Shown: positions 12,281-25,340 of the stretch, piece after piece
How the letters are laid out: each line of letters opens with the position of its first letter
How positions within the stretch are numbered: the first letter of the stretch is position 1
The notes under the pieces: generated by a model
Told to the model about the DNA's origin: nothing
What the model saw: the letters and a program-made list of their open reading frames with translations, nothing else
Databases searched by the model: none
Source of the DNA: Conchocele bisecta
Taxonomy: Eukaryota > Mollusca > Bivalvia > Lucinida > Thyasiridae
Assembly (NCBI GenBank): GCA_029237695.1
Contig: CM055275.1
Span: 90,628,484 to 90,692,483, forward strand
Direction of reading: 5' to 3'
DNA length: 64,000 nt
Program-made: the position numbers and the translations under genes

Positions 12281-14292
12281 CAGGGGTTGAGTAAGTACAA
12301 GCTGGGCAAGTACAAAAAAAAAGTACTTGCCCAGGTCAAAAAGTTACTCGCCCAGTTTTTTTAAAAAATAAAATGCTATTTGCAGTATTTGTAATGTTGC
12401 ATCTTATTTAAACAAGAGGGCCATGATGGCCCTAATTCGCTCACCTGACTCCCATGAACACCAGAGGAGAATGTGACATTCAGTTCATATGCGTTTTAAA
12501 AAAATTGTGCTATTTTTAGATGGCGGTCATCTTGATTAAGCGATGACTCTCATTTACCAAATCTGCAAATGCTTCACCCAAGGATCTTAACTTACTATGA
12601 AGTTTGGCCAGTATCGGCCATGTAGTTCAAAGACGTTCAAAATCTCGAATAAATGGACCTTTTGGAGGCCATTATGGATGACATAATCATCAGATTCCGA
12701 CAAATATTTCACCAGAGCAATCGCCTCATCGATACCTTCAATTTGATATATGACATGAGCATATTTGGTCAAAAATAAAATTTGACCCCACGGGCCACGC
12801 CCATTTTTGACCCCAGGGTCACTATTTTAACACCTTTGAAAGAGCATTCTACATTGATCATTCCTACCAAGTTTCGTCGAAATCCGGCTGGCAGTTCACG
12901 AGAAGATTTTTTAAGAATTTGTGCTATTTTTAGATGGCGGCCATCTTTGATTAGCAACAACCTCCGTTTTAACAAATCTGAAAAGGTTTCACCCATGGAC
13001 CATAACTGTGAAGTTTGGCCAACATGGGCCAAGCGGTTCATGTGAAGAAGAATTTTGAAATCTCTAATAAAAGAACAACCTTTCGACCTTTCGGCGGCCA
13101 TCTTGGATGACATAACAATCCGATTTCGACAGAAAATGCACCAGAGCGATCGCCTCTTTGATACCTTCGATTTGATATAGACATGAACATATTCGGTCAA
13201 AAATAAAATTTGACACCACGGGCCACACCCATTTTTGACCCCGGGTCACCATTTTAACAACTTTGAAAGAGCATTGTACATCGATCATTCCTACCAAGTT
13301 TTGTCGAAATCCGGTTGGTGGTTCTTGAGAAGAAGATTTTTGAAGAATTTGTGCTATTTTTAGACAGCGGCCATCTTGGATTACGTAATGACGTCATTTT
13401 AATAATTTTGTAATCCCCCTACCTAAGGACCATGACCATGAAGTTTGGTGACTATAGGCCCAATGGTTACAGATGAGAAGACATTTGAAAATGTTCACGG
13501 ACGACGACGACGACGGACGACGACGGACACATTGCGGTAACAATAGCTCACATGAGCTTCGTTCAGGTGAGCTAAAAAAAGAAACTTTTACATATACATG
13601 TATATACATTACGTATTCACTATTATTGTTATTTATATTTAAGTATTAAATGAACATAAACAAACAAACAAATATTATTTATCGGGAGATAAACTTTGTC
13701 GAGTTTTTTCTTCTACAACGTTTTTTAGCAGCGAATTTGCTCAGAGGCTTGCATGCTTCTTATTTTCTATAAGCGTTGTGTGACATAGATTTTGTTTAAT
13801 TTATAGTGGCTCTGTTTGCATGCGCTGCGCGCTGCCTTAATTACCAAACATACATACATACATACTAAATTCAATGGTTTCGGATCCGGTGCCGACCGTT
13901 TCGTCGTCTGAAATGCGCGTTAACCCAACTGTATACGAGACGATATATGTGGCCGCGTATACACTAGTCTATACTCGCAGTCATATTATTTGTTAGCCCG
14001 GCCGCGTACAGCCGACAAATAATCCGTGAATTAAACAAACTTGCCCGATATGGACCGTGTTCAAAATCGCTAGCGATTCTACCCGTAACCGTGTACATAG
14101 ATACTGCTTGAATCTTACTTCCCGCAAATTGACGTAAACTGTAAACAACAAATGGTCGCTCAATTTATTCAGAAAAAAAAATCCTTACCAAATATTTCAC
14201 TCGCCAAACTGGGCGAGTGCCTGTAGAAAGTACTCGACCGCCACAAAAAGCACTCGCCATGGCGAGCTGGGCGAGTGAAATTTCAACCCCTG
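12281..14292. mobile_element. DNA transposon with CAGGGGTTGA ends inside the 137-bp array
   Basis: CAGGGGTTGA at 12281-12290 is inverted as TCAACCCCTG at 14283-14292. CTGGGCAAGTAC / ACTTGCCCAG and ACTCGCC / GGCGAGT short inverted phrases lie just inside both ends. The flanks are array sequence on both sides. It carries a nested element (12411-13577). CAGGG-type termini fit hAT, but I do not see an exact 8-bp duplication (ACGTTACA left, CCGACGTA right). Confidence 0.5.
12411..13577 (+). mobile_element. Tandem-array element, GCTCACCTGA/TCAGGTGAGC family
   Basis: The left end is AACAAGAGGGCCATGATGG with hairpin GGGCC/GGCCC, then TTCGCTCACCTGA. The right end is a GACGACGACGACGGACGACG run, hairpin AGCTCACATGAGCT, then TTCAGGTGAGCTAAAA. 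The interior has about two imperfect units of about 455 bp, each with the phrases CGGCCATCTTGGAT, GTTCATGTGAAGAAGAATTT and AAATAAAATTTGACCCC. Minus-strand frames at 12769-13297 arise from the repeat and are rejected as genes. Confidence 0.65.
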
Positions 14293-16777
14293 CCGACGTA
14301 AATTGCTAAGTTAGTGACCTTGACCTTTGGGGTTAGCGAGCACTATGGGCTTTCTGTAGAATGATGCGGGATGTTGTTACAAATGCATGTATGGAAAATC
14401 GGTGACCTTGACCTTTGGGGTTAGTGGGCACTATAGGCTTTCTGTAGAATGATGGGCTTTCTGTAGTATGATGCGGGATGTTACAAATGCATGTATGGAA
14501 TATTAAAGCATAAACTGAGCGTTAATTTCTAAGTCAGTGACCTTGACCTTTGGGGTTAGCGGGCAACATGGGCTTTCTGTAGAATGATGCGGGATGTTGT
14601 ACAAATGCATATGGAATATAAGCAAACTGAGCGTTAATTTTTCACCATAGTACCTTGACCTTTGGGTTTAGCGGACCATGGGCTTTCTGAGAATGAGCGG
14701 GTGTTGTTACAAATCATAATAGGATATTAAAGCATAAACGAAGCATAACTTTTCCAAATACGGAAATTTCTAATTCAGTGACCTTGACCTTTGGGGTTAG
14801 CGGGCACCATGGGCTTTCTGTAGAATGATGCGGGATGTTGTTACAAATGCATGTATGGCATATTAAAGCATAAACTGAGCGCTAAAACTGAGCGTTAACT
14901 TTTCCAAACACGGAAATTTATAAGTCAGTGACCTTGACCTTTGGGGTTAGCGGGCAACATGGGCTTTCTGTAGAATGATGCGGGATGTTGCTACAAATGC
15001 ATATATGGAATATCAAAGCATAAACTGAGCGTTAACTTTTTCAAACACGGTCAGTGACCTTGACCTTTGGGTTTAGCAGGCACCATGGGCTTTCTGTAGA
15101 ATGATGCGGGTGTTGTTACAAATGCATAATATGGAATATTAAAGCATAAACTGAGCATTAACTTTTCCAAATACGGAAATTTCTAATTCAGTGACCTGGA
15201 CCTTTGGGGTTAGCGGGCACCATGGGCTTTCTGTAGAATGATGCGGGATGTTGTTACAAATGCATGTATGGCATATTAAAGCATAAACTGAGCGCTAAAA
15301 CTGAGCGTTAACTTTTCCAAACACGGAAATTTATAAGTCAGCGACCTTGACCTTTGGGGTTTGCGGGCACCATGGGCTTTCTGTAGAATGATGCGGGATG
15401 TTGTTACAAATGCATGTATGGAATATTAAACCATAAACAGAGCGTTAACTTTTCCAAACACGGAAATTTCTAATTCAGTGACCTTGACCTTTGGGGTTAG
15501 CGGGCAACATGGGCTTTCTGTAGAATGATGCGGGATGTTGTTACAAATGCATATATGGAATATCAAAGCATAAACAGAGCGTTAACTTTTCCAAACACGG
15601 AAATTTCTAATTCAGTGACCTTGACCTTTGGGGTTAGCGGGCAACATGGGCTTTCTGTAGAATGATGCGGGATGTTGTTACAAATGCATATATGGAATAT
15701 CAAAGCATAAACAGAGCGTTAACTTTTCCAAATACGGAAATTTCTAAGTCAGTGACCTTAACCTTTGGGGTTAGCGGGCACCATGGGCTTTCTGTAAAAT
15801 GATGCGGGATGTTGTTACAAATGCATGTATGGAATATTAAAGCATAAATTGAGGGTTAACTTTTCCAAACACGGAAATTTCTAAGTCAGCGACCTTGACC
15901 TTTGGGGTTTGCGGGCACCATGGGCTTTCTGTAGAATGATGCGGGATGTTGTTACAAATGCATGTATGGAATATTAAAGCATAAACTGAGCGTTAACTTT
16001 TCCAAACACAGAAATTTCTAATTCAGTGACCTTGACCTTTGGGGTTAGCGGGCAACATGGGCTTTCTGTAGAATGATGCGGGATGTTGTTACAAATGCAT
16101 ATATGGAATATCAAAGCATAAACTGAGCGTTAACTTTTTCAAACACGTAATTTCTAAGTCAGTGACCTTGACCTTTGGGGTTATCGGGCACTATGGGCTT
16201 TCTGTAGAATGATGCAGGATGTTGTTACAAATGCATGTATGGAATATTCAAGCATAAACTGAGCATTAATTTTTCCAAACACGGAAATTTCTAAGACAGC
16301 GACCTTGACCTTGACCTTTGGGGTTAGCGGGCACCATGAGCTTTCTATAGAATGATGCGGGATGTTGTTACAAATGCATGTATGGAATATTAAAGGAAAC
16401 AGGTTACAATGAATTAACCTGAGCGTTAAGTTTTAGAAACAGAGCTAAACGCAAAAACTTAACGTTGAATGCATGTGAAAAGTAGGTCAATGAACCATGA
16501 AAACTAGGTCAATGTCACATGGGCTCCCTCTGTGTGAGATGGTTACACCACAGTGTTGATGTATACCAAGTATGGAGGTCATAGGAGTTATAGTTTTCTG
16601 GAAACTGAGCTAAACGCAAAAACGTGAAATGTTGACGCCGCCGCCGCCGAAAACGCCGACGGAAAAGCTATGCCTATGTCCCGCTAAAGCAGGCAGGACA
16701 TAAACCCTGAACACAAAGTTTTGAGGGCCCGAGGCAACTAGGGGAGTCCGGGGGCATGCCCCGCCCCCCAAGTCACT

Positions 16778-17142
16778 TGGCCCCTTCCCCTAAATTAGGA
16801 TTACGAATATCGTAATACTCACATAAGGGGTATAACCAGATTCAACTGTCACATACAAAAAGCTAAAGACGTATGTGAGGGCCAAACCAGGTCTCCAGTC
16901 GGGATTCCGTTAAGGATGAACCCTGATCATTAAATTACCCATCGCGTGCTCCCACCTGCCACCCACAACTAAGTTTTTGTAACAATTGTAATGTAGATCC
17001 AAGGTATATGGTTAGTATCGAAATCTATTGTATTTAGTTGCATAACAATAGGCAGTTCAGCGTATACCCTGGTGTCTAATTATAATGAACCAACACAACA
17101 GTTTCAATATATAGTGTTCAGGGATGTAAGTGGGTCCGAGTA
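16778..17142 (+). repeat. Direct duplicate of 10326-10695
   Basis: Nearly identical to the 3' part of the repeat at 10137-10695, differing by scattered substitutions. The bases before it (16705-16777: GAGGGCCCGAGGCAACTAGG, GGGGGCATGCCCC) belong to a third repeat type also seen at 31448-31510 and 50870-50895. Confidence 0.6.
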
Positions 17143-20100
17143 AACAAGAGGGCCATGATGGCCCTAATTCGCTCACCTGACTCCATGAACACCAGAGGAG
17201 AATGTGACATTGAGTTCATGTGTTTTAAAACAAGAGGCCCAAATGGGCCTGTATCGCTCACCTAAAAGCCTCCATAGTGGTCATCTTGATTTCACAAAGA
17301 CTCTTCACTTACAACTTCAAATGTTCCACAGAATTTGTTGGTACCTTCTGATCTAACATATATTGCGAATGTGCATGTGATTTACTGCTATACCTTCAAT
17401 TTGATATATAAAATGACCATATTCGGTCAAAAATAAAATTTGACCCCTATTTGACCCCTCGGGCCATGACGATTTTTGACCCAGAGGCCACCATATGAAC
17501 AAATCTGAATCAGCGTTAACTATCGATCATTCATACAGTTTCGTCGAAATCGGCCTGGCGGTTTGTGAGAAGATTTTTTGACAATTTGACCTACTTTTCA
17601 ATGGCAGACATGTTGGATTTGGTGATGACCTCCATTTTGACAAAAATGAACAGGCTTCACCAACAAACCATTTCAGTTAAGTTTGGTCAATATCGGCCAA
17701 GCAGTTCACAAGAAGAAGTCCTTTGAAATCTTTAGTAAAAGAACAACCTTTTGACCTGTCGGTGGCCATCTTGGATGACGTAATCATCTGATTTTGGCAA
17801 AACATGCTCCAGAGTGATCGTCTCGTCGATACCTTGAATTGGATATATTATATGACCATATTTGGTAAAAAATATAATTTGACCCCTAGTTGACCCCTCG
17901 GGCCACGCCCATTTTTGACCCAGGTGCCACCATATGAACAAATCTGAAACAGCGTTAAATATCAATCATTCACACCAAGTTTCGTCGAAATCAGCCTGGA
18001 GGTTTGTGAGAAGAAGATTTTTTTGACAATTTGACCTACTTTTCAACGGCGGACATCTTGAATTTGGTGATGACCTCCATTTTGACAAAAAAATGAACAG
18101 GCTTCACCAACAAACCATTTCAGTTAAGTTTGGCCAATATCGGCCCAGCAGTTCACAAGAATAATACGTTTGAAATCGTAAAACAAATTTTTTACCTTTT
18201 GGTGGCCATCATGGATGACAAAATCATCTGATTTAGACAAAACATGCTGTAGAGTGATCGTCTCGTCGATACATTCGATCCGATATACTATATATATTCG
18301 ATCCGATATACTATATGGCCATATTCTGTCAAAAATAAAATTTGACCCCTCAGGCCACACCCATTTTTGACCCAGGGGCCACCATATGAACAAATCTGAA
18401 ACAGCGGTAACTATCAATCATTCTTACCAAGTTTCGTCGATATCGGCCTGGAGGTTTGTGAGAAGAAGATTTTTTGACAATTTGACCTACTTCTCAACGG
18501 CGGCCATCTTGGATTTGGTGATGACCTCCATTTTAACAAAAATGAACAGGCTTCACCCACAGACCATTACAGTTAAGTTTGGCCAATATCGGCCAAGCAG
18601 TTCACAAGAAAAAAACGTTTGAAATCTTTAGTAAAAGAATGAACTTTTGAACTATCAGTGGCCATCTTGGATGACGTAATCATCTGATTTAGACAAAAAA
18701 TTCTCCAGAGTGATCGTCTCGTCAATACCTTCGATTTGATATATTATATGACTATATTCGGTTAAAAATAAAATTTACCCCTATTTGACCCCTCGGGCGA
18801 CGCCCATTTTTGACCCAGGGGCCACCATATGAACAAATCTGAAACAGCGCTAACTATCGATCATTCGGCCTGGCGGTTCGTGAGAAGATTTTTTAAGAAT
18901 TTTACCTACTTTTCCATGGCGGCCATCTTGGATCCATATTCGGTCAAAAATAAAATTTGACCCCTCGGGCGACGCCCATTTTTGACCCAGGGGCCACCAT
19001 ATGAACAAATCTGAAACAGCGCTAACTATCGATCATTCGGCCTGGCGGTTCGTGAGAAGATTTTTTAAGAATTTTACCTACTTTTCCATGGCGGCCATCT
19101 TGGATCCATATTCGGTCAAAAATAAAATTTGACCCCACGGGCCACGCCCATTTTTGACCCCAGGGTCACCATTTTAACAACTTTGAAAGAGCTTTGTACA
19201 TCGATCATTCCTACCAAGGTTCGTCCAAATACGGCCAGCGATTCATGAGAAGATTTTTTAAGAATTTATGCTATTTTTAGACGGCGGCCATCTTGGATTA
19301 GCAATGACCTCCATTTAACAAATCTGAAAAGGCTTCACCCATGGACCATAACTTTTAAGTTTGGCTACCATGGGCCAAGCGGTTCATGTGCAGAAGAATT
19401 TTGAAATCTCTAATAAAAGAACGACCTTTTGACATTTTGGCGGCCATCTTGGATGACATAACAATCCGATTTTGACAAAAAATGTACCAGAATGATCGCC
19501 TCATTGATACCTTCGATTTGATATATATGTCACGAATCGTAGCCGACTATTTTCTGTATCATCCATTAATTGTAACACGGGTCGCATAGTCTAGAGCAGT
19601 AATCGAATATTCTAGTACAAGACGGTCGAATAGGTATTGGTGTGTGAAATATCGCCCGTGGAGTACACCGCTGGAGAGAATAGCACTTTATCCGAAAACC
19701 GCACACGGACCACCAGTATTGGATTTTGCACTGGTCGTATCTGGGTGATCTACACTGTATAGGCAGACTTAAATGCTAGCCTAATTACCTAGTAAGTCAT
19801 ACCTATTTATGACTGAAGTATTTCAGACTAATTCACCAGATATCTCATGAGCTAGACTGACTGTCAGATCATTAGTCCACTTACGTAAAATTGTAAGCCA
19901 AATGTGGGCACATAAGTTTTATATTGACAAGCAGACTACATGGGATAGTCATGCACTAGGGTGGGGGTATATATTCGTTGTAGCTCCATATATTATCAGT
20001 CGGACATTCAATTTCATTCTTGTGACATTGGAGCGCAAGTTTTTCACTGGGAATTGGTGAGTACATATGTTGTTGTTACTTTCTAATGCTGCCATTCAAG

Positions 20101-22757
20101 TCTGAATCTTGCCAAGACCGGCAATTCTACGCAATGTTATCTTATCCTCGATAATACTGCACTATTTAATTTACCGGAGTTATTTGGCCCTGTTTCGACC
20201 AAACGCTTGGTCAATAAAAGCCGTATGGCATGTATCCGCTGATGTAGATTATCTCCCTTAATCAAATATTATTGATTCATTAATTCGTCGTGCTTACGTG
20301 TAAATAATAACGATTACAGGACTGGCATGTGGGAGCATTCCGTGAGTATTGTAATGGCATATTATTCTCATGTGTTTTTGTTGCATGTCACTGACTAATT
20401 GCATTAGCAATTTATTGTATTTGTAAAACGAAGGGTGAACTTGATTGAAATGTTCACTAACATTAGCCATGCATTTTATGTTACGATTCAATCGAATATC
20501 AGTCTGCGCCCTGTACAATACATGAGAATATTGCTAATTTTAACATGTCACAATTGTAACGTGAATTTTCTGGACGACTTTCATTACTCTATGGGGAAAC
20601 ACATGTTAACTTCTAACCCAGTCGTCTGTACATTCATTTTATTAAGTCATATTACGTTCGCAGTGTCTTGTAAATATTGTAAATGCTATTGCGACCAAGA
20701 TGGGCCAGATCAGACAGTTCTGCTCTAAGTGCACTGATTTATACATCGGCAATCTGCAATAAGGACATGATGTGAAGTATAATGTGGTTCAATCACTGAT
20801 GCTTTGGGTAAGCCTGTGGAATCCTACAGTCTGATTAGAGTATACAGTGTTTATTATTAGTAATGTAATGTAATGTAATACTGCGAGTCTGTACAGGAGA
20901 ATACTTGTTGCACAGTTGCTCTTTATTAAGTTAGCGCAGTTGGCCACGGGCAGTCTGATCAAAGTAAGGCCTGTCACAATCAAATGATTGTTTACTAATG
21001 GTAAATAACTGTGAATGATGTCTGTATTCACATGTACGGCTGTGAAGAGGTATATCGTAGGTACACTAGATATAGTGGCTGTTCATTAATGTGTTATATC
21101 GCATTTTCCGACTTATGAATTCCATCAGCTCCCTTCTTCCAATTAGTGAAAATATCTTTGTGTACCGTACATTGCATTTTATCATGTTTCATCATTGTAA
21201 TATATGACGTTTAGTATTGCCATGCAATCAGGATATCGACTTCATGTGCACTACTGTGACTATTATTGAGACTATAATCATGTTACATTCTGGTAACAAC
21301 ACCGTTGGTGTTTTGTAGTCCCAGCCAGTACACCAGCCAGGCAGCCAGCCAGTCAGCAACGAGCGACGGCACGTCCCTACTTTGTGTCGGCGTAATTCAG
21401 TACGCAACACAGAGTTATTTACTTATTCTGGAGTCCACGACACGACACCGTGTTAGCGGGGACTCTGCTCCGCGTGGACCAAGGGCGTAATCGAGTGGGG
21501 CATATTCCGGTGACGTCATTCCGTCAAAGGACGTGAAGAATCGATAGGGACATTCACCGATGCGTTATGGACCCCATCCGCCCAAGTAGGCTCAGTATCT
21601 CCCAAGAACCAGTAACTTTACGACGTTATTATAACGTCACTCCCATCATGGCGGAAGCCGGAGTTGTTTAGATGATCTCTAACATTGGATATTTATCCAG
21701 ATTATGATGACATTTACTTTTGACTTTACCTACCTGTTCCAGAATCGAGGATGTGCCTTGGTTGTGCAAGGGCCTATGGTGGTGGCTGCTAGGGCACGTT
21801 GTCCGTACTGACATATTCATCTATTGTTTGTGTTTATCATTTATGTAAATATATCATACTTGTAAAAATATACCTTGTTGTCTCTGTCCACAACGTGTTT
21901 GGTGTTCCGTCCTTTCAGTAGACTAGCTCGGTGTCACCCTGGTGTGACAATATAACATGACCATATTCGGTCAAAAATAAAATTTGACCCCACGGGCCAC
22001 GCCCATTCTTGACCCCAGGGTCACCATTTTAACAAATTTGAAAGAGCCTGTACATCGATCATTCCTACCAAGTTTTGTCGAAATCCGGCTAACGGTTCAT
22101 GAGAAGAAGATTTTTTAATAATTTATGCTATTTTTAGACGGCGGCCATCTTGGATTAGCGATGACCTCCATTTTAACAAATCTGAAAAGGCTTCACCCAT
22201 GGACCATAACTTTTAAGTTTGGCTACCATGGGCCAAGCGGTTCATGTGAAGAAGAATTTTGAAATCTCTAATAAAACAACCTTTTGACCTTTCGGCGGCC
22301 ATCTTGGACGACATAACCATCCGATTTCGACAAAAAAACACCAGAGTGATCGCCTCATTGATACCTTCAATTTGATATATGACATGACCATATTCGGTCA
22401 AAAATAAAATTTGACCCCAATGGCCACGCCTATTTTTGACCCCGGGTCACCATTTTAACAACTTTGAAAGAGCATTGTACATCAATCATTTCTACCAAGT
22501 TTTGTCGAAATCCGGTTGGCGGTTCATGAGAAGAAGATTTTTTGAAGAATCTGTGCTATTTTTAGACGGCGGCCATCTTGTATTATGTAATGACGTCATT
22601 TTAACAATTTCGCAATCCCCCTACCTAAGGACCATGACCATGAAGTTGGGTGACTATAGGCCAAATGGTTACCGAGGAGAAGACGTTTGAAATTGTTCAC
22701 GGACGACGACGGACAACAACAGACACATTGCAGTAACAATGCTCAGGTGAGCTAAAA
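17143..22757 (+). mobile_element. Nested tandem-array element(s), GCTCACCTGA family
   Basis: Begins with the same AACAAGAGGGCC hairpin end as 12411. After about 85 bp a second, sister left end starts (AACAAGAGGCCCAAATGGGC at about 17231, then TCGCTCACCT), so one element sits in or recombined with another. The array of about 300-460-bp units continues to 22757, ending GACGACGACGG, CTCAGGTGAGCTAAAA. Two near-identical 180-bp units are adjacent at about 18770-19130. Interrupted by the LTR at 19528-21949. Small frames on both strands are repeat noise. Confidence 0.6.
19528..21949 (+). mobile_element. Solo LTR, 2,422 bp, with 5-bp duplication
   Basis: Starts TGTCACGAATCG and ends CTGGTGTGACA, giving TG...CA ends with TGTCAC/GTGACA terminal inversion. 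ATATA occurs on both sides (19523-19527, 21950-21954). Removing the element and one ATATA gives GATATATAACATGACC, which is exactly the uninterrupted sequence of the same array near 27951. No second LTR copy, PBS or gag-pol frame is seen inside, so a solo LTR is favoured. A TATATATTCG box near 19968 may be the core promoter. Frames at 20294-21490 have no retroviral motifs. Clade not determinable. Confidence 0.7.
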
Positions 22758-23105
22758 ATGTATATAAAACATTTTCTTATGCATAGATTATCAAATACTC
22801 TTTTGGGAATTTATAAATAGTGTGTATATACTATATAGCCTATATTGGACAGATACTGGACCAATATCTTTATCACTTAGATAATATATATAAGTTAAAT
22901 AATAAAGCACATCGGTCCAATAACGGGCCGATACGAGTAACAAATATAAGCTCAGTTAAAAATATTTCCGCAATTTCACAATTATGGTTTCTTGTTTCTC
23001 GTTTGTTCCAGATATTTGTCTGATGTGGGAAATTAAAGCGAAAATCAAATGAAAATTTTGTGTAATAATATTATACAACAGCCCAATATTTGGCCGATAT
23101 TTGGG
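22758..23105. other. No gene seen
   Basis: Short AT-rich interval between two repeats, with phrases such as CCAATATTTGGCCGATATTT. The 67-codon frame at 22820-23023 is unsupported. Confidence 0.35.
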
Positions 23106-23770
23106 TTAAAGGGACGGTCTCAGATATACAATGTATAAATGTTCGCATCATGCAATGTAAATGACATGTGGCTGTAACTGGAGACATGGGGCTTATGGGT
23201 TTGTGACCAGTGTCAATCAAGATCAGTCTGTCACCTGTCGCCAGGTCTAGTTGCGTAGGTAACTTGCAATCTACTCCCGTACCGTCCGTAGGTCAGGTCA
23301 AGATCTGAACTTTTCGCCATTCCATCAATGAAACACCCCCGTCAAGCTTCAAACAAGCAATATAGATTGTTATCGGGATACAAGAGTGTGATCAGGAGTT
23401 ACACTGGTCACAAATCCCATAAGCCCCATTTCTCCAGTCACAGCCACATACGAGACACCCCGTGTGATTTTGTACACAAGAACATGTGCGATTGTTCACA
23501 AAATATATTTACATAAACTGTGATATTTTCTGTAAATGACGTCGAAAGATGAATTTTCATAGCAAATGCGGAATCACCAACATTCGACGATAATGCGGAA
23601 AATATTTTTCATGAAAAATCGCATGTTCTTCCGTTCAAAATCACATGGCGAATCTATGTCAATCAATCGCACCATTTTATTTGATGAACTTTCCAAAAAT
23701 ATGGGTTATATTAAGTACAAAGTAACATACTACCAGAAACAGGGTAAATAATTTTGCAATTTCGATATAC
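23106..23770 (+). repeat. Dispersed foldback repeat, copy 3
   Basis: Collinear with 1005-1900 and 5880-6860 (CATGTGGCTGTAACTGGAGA, GGGGCTTATGGG, CCCATAAGCCCCATTTCTCC, ACAGCCACATACGAGACACC). The internal inverted repeat is preserved. An extra segment around 23235-23295 (CAGGTCTAGTTGCGTAGG) is absent from the other copies. Confidence 0.55.
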
Positions 23771-23876
23771 ATGTAAAGGAAAATTGTGAAATCTCTTTAC
23801 TTTTTTGTTGTGAAATGATCATACTATATATACCAGTTAGAAATAAGTTTCCATTATAGTCGCTAGTGAAATTAAT

Positions 23877-24465
23877 TTAACCCTTACACCGATATCTTAA
23901 TTTTTTGTCGTTAGTCGAGAACATCACCGACCCAATCAAGTCAATCAAGTTGGGTCGTGATGACTGTTATTTCAAGTATTTGTTTATTGGCATTTTACAT
24001 TTTTCAATAAAACTGAACAAATACAGTATCTAACTGTACAAACACTTGAATTGAACCTTAGTTTACATTTACAAACATACACCAGCATTATATTGTTAAT
24101 TTCAATACAATGTTTTACCCAAAAAAATATTTCACAACTATTATTTACATGCATATACTGAAATAACCCAGAACTTGGCAGAAGTTATTTAATTTAAAAA
24201 TATGTAAATTTGATATTTTATCAGTGTTTTTGAAAATTCCACTGGAAAATGCCACTTTACTATCAAGACAGCCATGAAGTCACAACTATTTTGTTGTCTG
24301 TTGTTTATTTTCTATTTTCCATTTTTACCATCAAAAACATGTTTTAACAACTTTAGAATAATTTACAAAAAGCTTCGACAACACTTCAGAATCATTTGTA
24401 TCCAATGTAAATGATTCTGAAGTGCTGTCAAACCATGTTTTTATTGAGAAATAAGGCAAGATATT
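23877..24465 (+). mobile_element. TTAA MITE copy 3, interrupted
   Basis: TTAACCCTTACACC at 23877 begins a copy of the 1983-2184 family. After GTCG at 23910 it is interrupted by about 380 bp of unrelated DNA and resumes at TTGTCTGTTGTTTATTTTCT (about 24294). It contains the same hairpin phrase (AACACTTCAGAATCATTTGT / GATTCTGAAGTGCTGTCAAA, 24383-24435). The right TTAA end is not seen. Confidence 0.5.
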
Positions 24466-25160
24466 TTTTAGTTATTTTTCAGTATTATAAACATTACAAA
24501 AATATTATTTTCACAAATTCCATTTTTCACAATCAGATTTTTTACCAGACGACTTGTAGGCATAACTGGGATAACAAAATACAATACATAGGAGAACTGA
24601 AGAAACGATATTTTTTCATCCTCATGGTGTTCAATGCAGTGTCGCACGGATGCCTCGGAAGTGACGAACCACGAACTGCAGTAGCTGCATTTAATATCAG
24701 TATGCTGCTCCTGAAGATAGAAATGTGTTAAGAATACTGTACCAATAATGTCGATGAGAGCCTGTAACATACTGGTGGCATGTTGGTGCTACACTGTAAC
24801 ACCGTCGTGCCTTTTCTGTAACATCGCGACACAGAAACTACCTTCTGTTTCTGATAATATCTGTAACTCTGTGCACTTCTTACTGAATTAACATAAAGTA
24901 TATTATATCAAAATGTAAGTCGCTACCAAACAAACAGTAAAATTCCGAGTTAATGACATTTAAGAAACAATTCATAAAATAGTGTAATTTATTAATAATA
25001 CATGTGAAAACATGGCATAAGATAAATTGCAGATGCAAATGAGGCAACACTTGGTTGTAATGTAATATATTTTGTAAGAAAACTTACCTTTCAACGCTGA
25101 TCCATGTTAAATTTTAATATTTCCTCCAAACGTCAATGGAAACTTTCACCGAACGAGCGA
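24466..25160. other. No gene seen downstream of the NHL gene
   Basis: AT-rich sequence. Overlapping 100-106-codon frames on opposite strands at 24411-24770 cover each other and lack motifs. Nothing else supported. Confidence 0.35.
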
Positions 25161-25164
25161 GCTT

Positions 25165-25299
25165 GTAACGAGCTGTCGTGTTTATTTTGTGTGTTTATTT
25201 TGTAACGAGCTGTCGTGTTTATTTTGTAACGAGCTGTCGTGTTTATTTTGTAACGAGCTGTCATGTTTATTTTGTAACGAGCTGTCGTGTTTATTTTCG
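25165..25299 (-). repeat. 24-bp minisatellite in the NHL gene 3' region
   Basis: About five to six units of TTTATTTTGTAACGAGCTGT plus CGTG. On the minus strand, the sense strand of the NHL gene ending at 25341, every unit supplies AATAAA. The array starts about 40 bp past the stop codon, so it probably lies in the 3' UTR. Confidence 0.7.
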
Positions 25300-25340
25300 T
25301 TGAGACTTGATTTCCACTGTAACCTTGTTCTTAGGGGGTG

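Larger units (their letters stand above)
10697..16703 (+). mobile_element. Large tandem-array element, 137-bp units
   Basis: The left end is AACAAGAGCTCCACGGAGC (hairpin GCTCC/GGAGC) followed by AATGTCCCACCTGGC. The right end has GCCGCCGCCGCCG (about 16637) and then TGTCCCGCTAAAGCAGGCAGG with ACATAAA (to 16703). The array of about 27 units of about 137 bp lies in two blocks, 10760-12280 and 14293-16400. Every unit contains TGACCTTGACCTTTGGGG and GGGCTTTCTGTAGAATGATG. The blocks are separated by the insertion at 12281-14292. No coding capacity; the 65-codon frame at 12167-12364 crosses the insertion junction. Confidence 0.65.

Noticed and set aside
12769..13297. Minus-strand frames of 77 and 143 codons, and similar ones at 18124-18417 and 27336-29383
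   Set aside because: All lie in the arrays of about 455 bp and change with each unit's indels; no motif.
19528..21949. Coding frames at 20294-21490 in the LTR
   Set aside because: Short, overlapping on opposite strands, without gag, protease, RT or envelope motifs.
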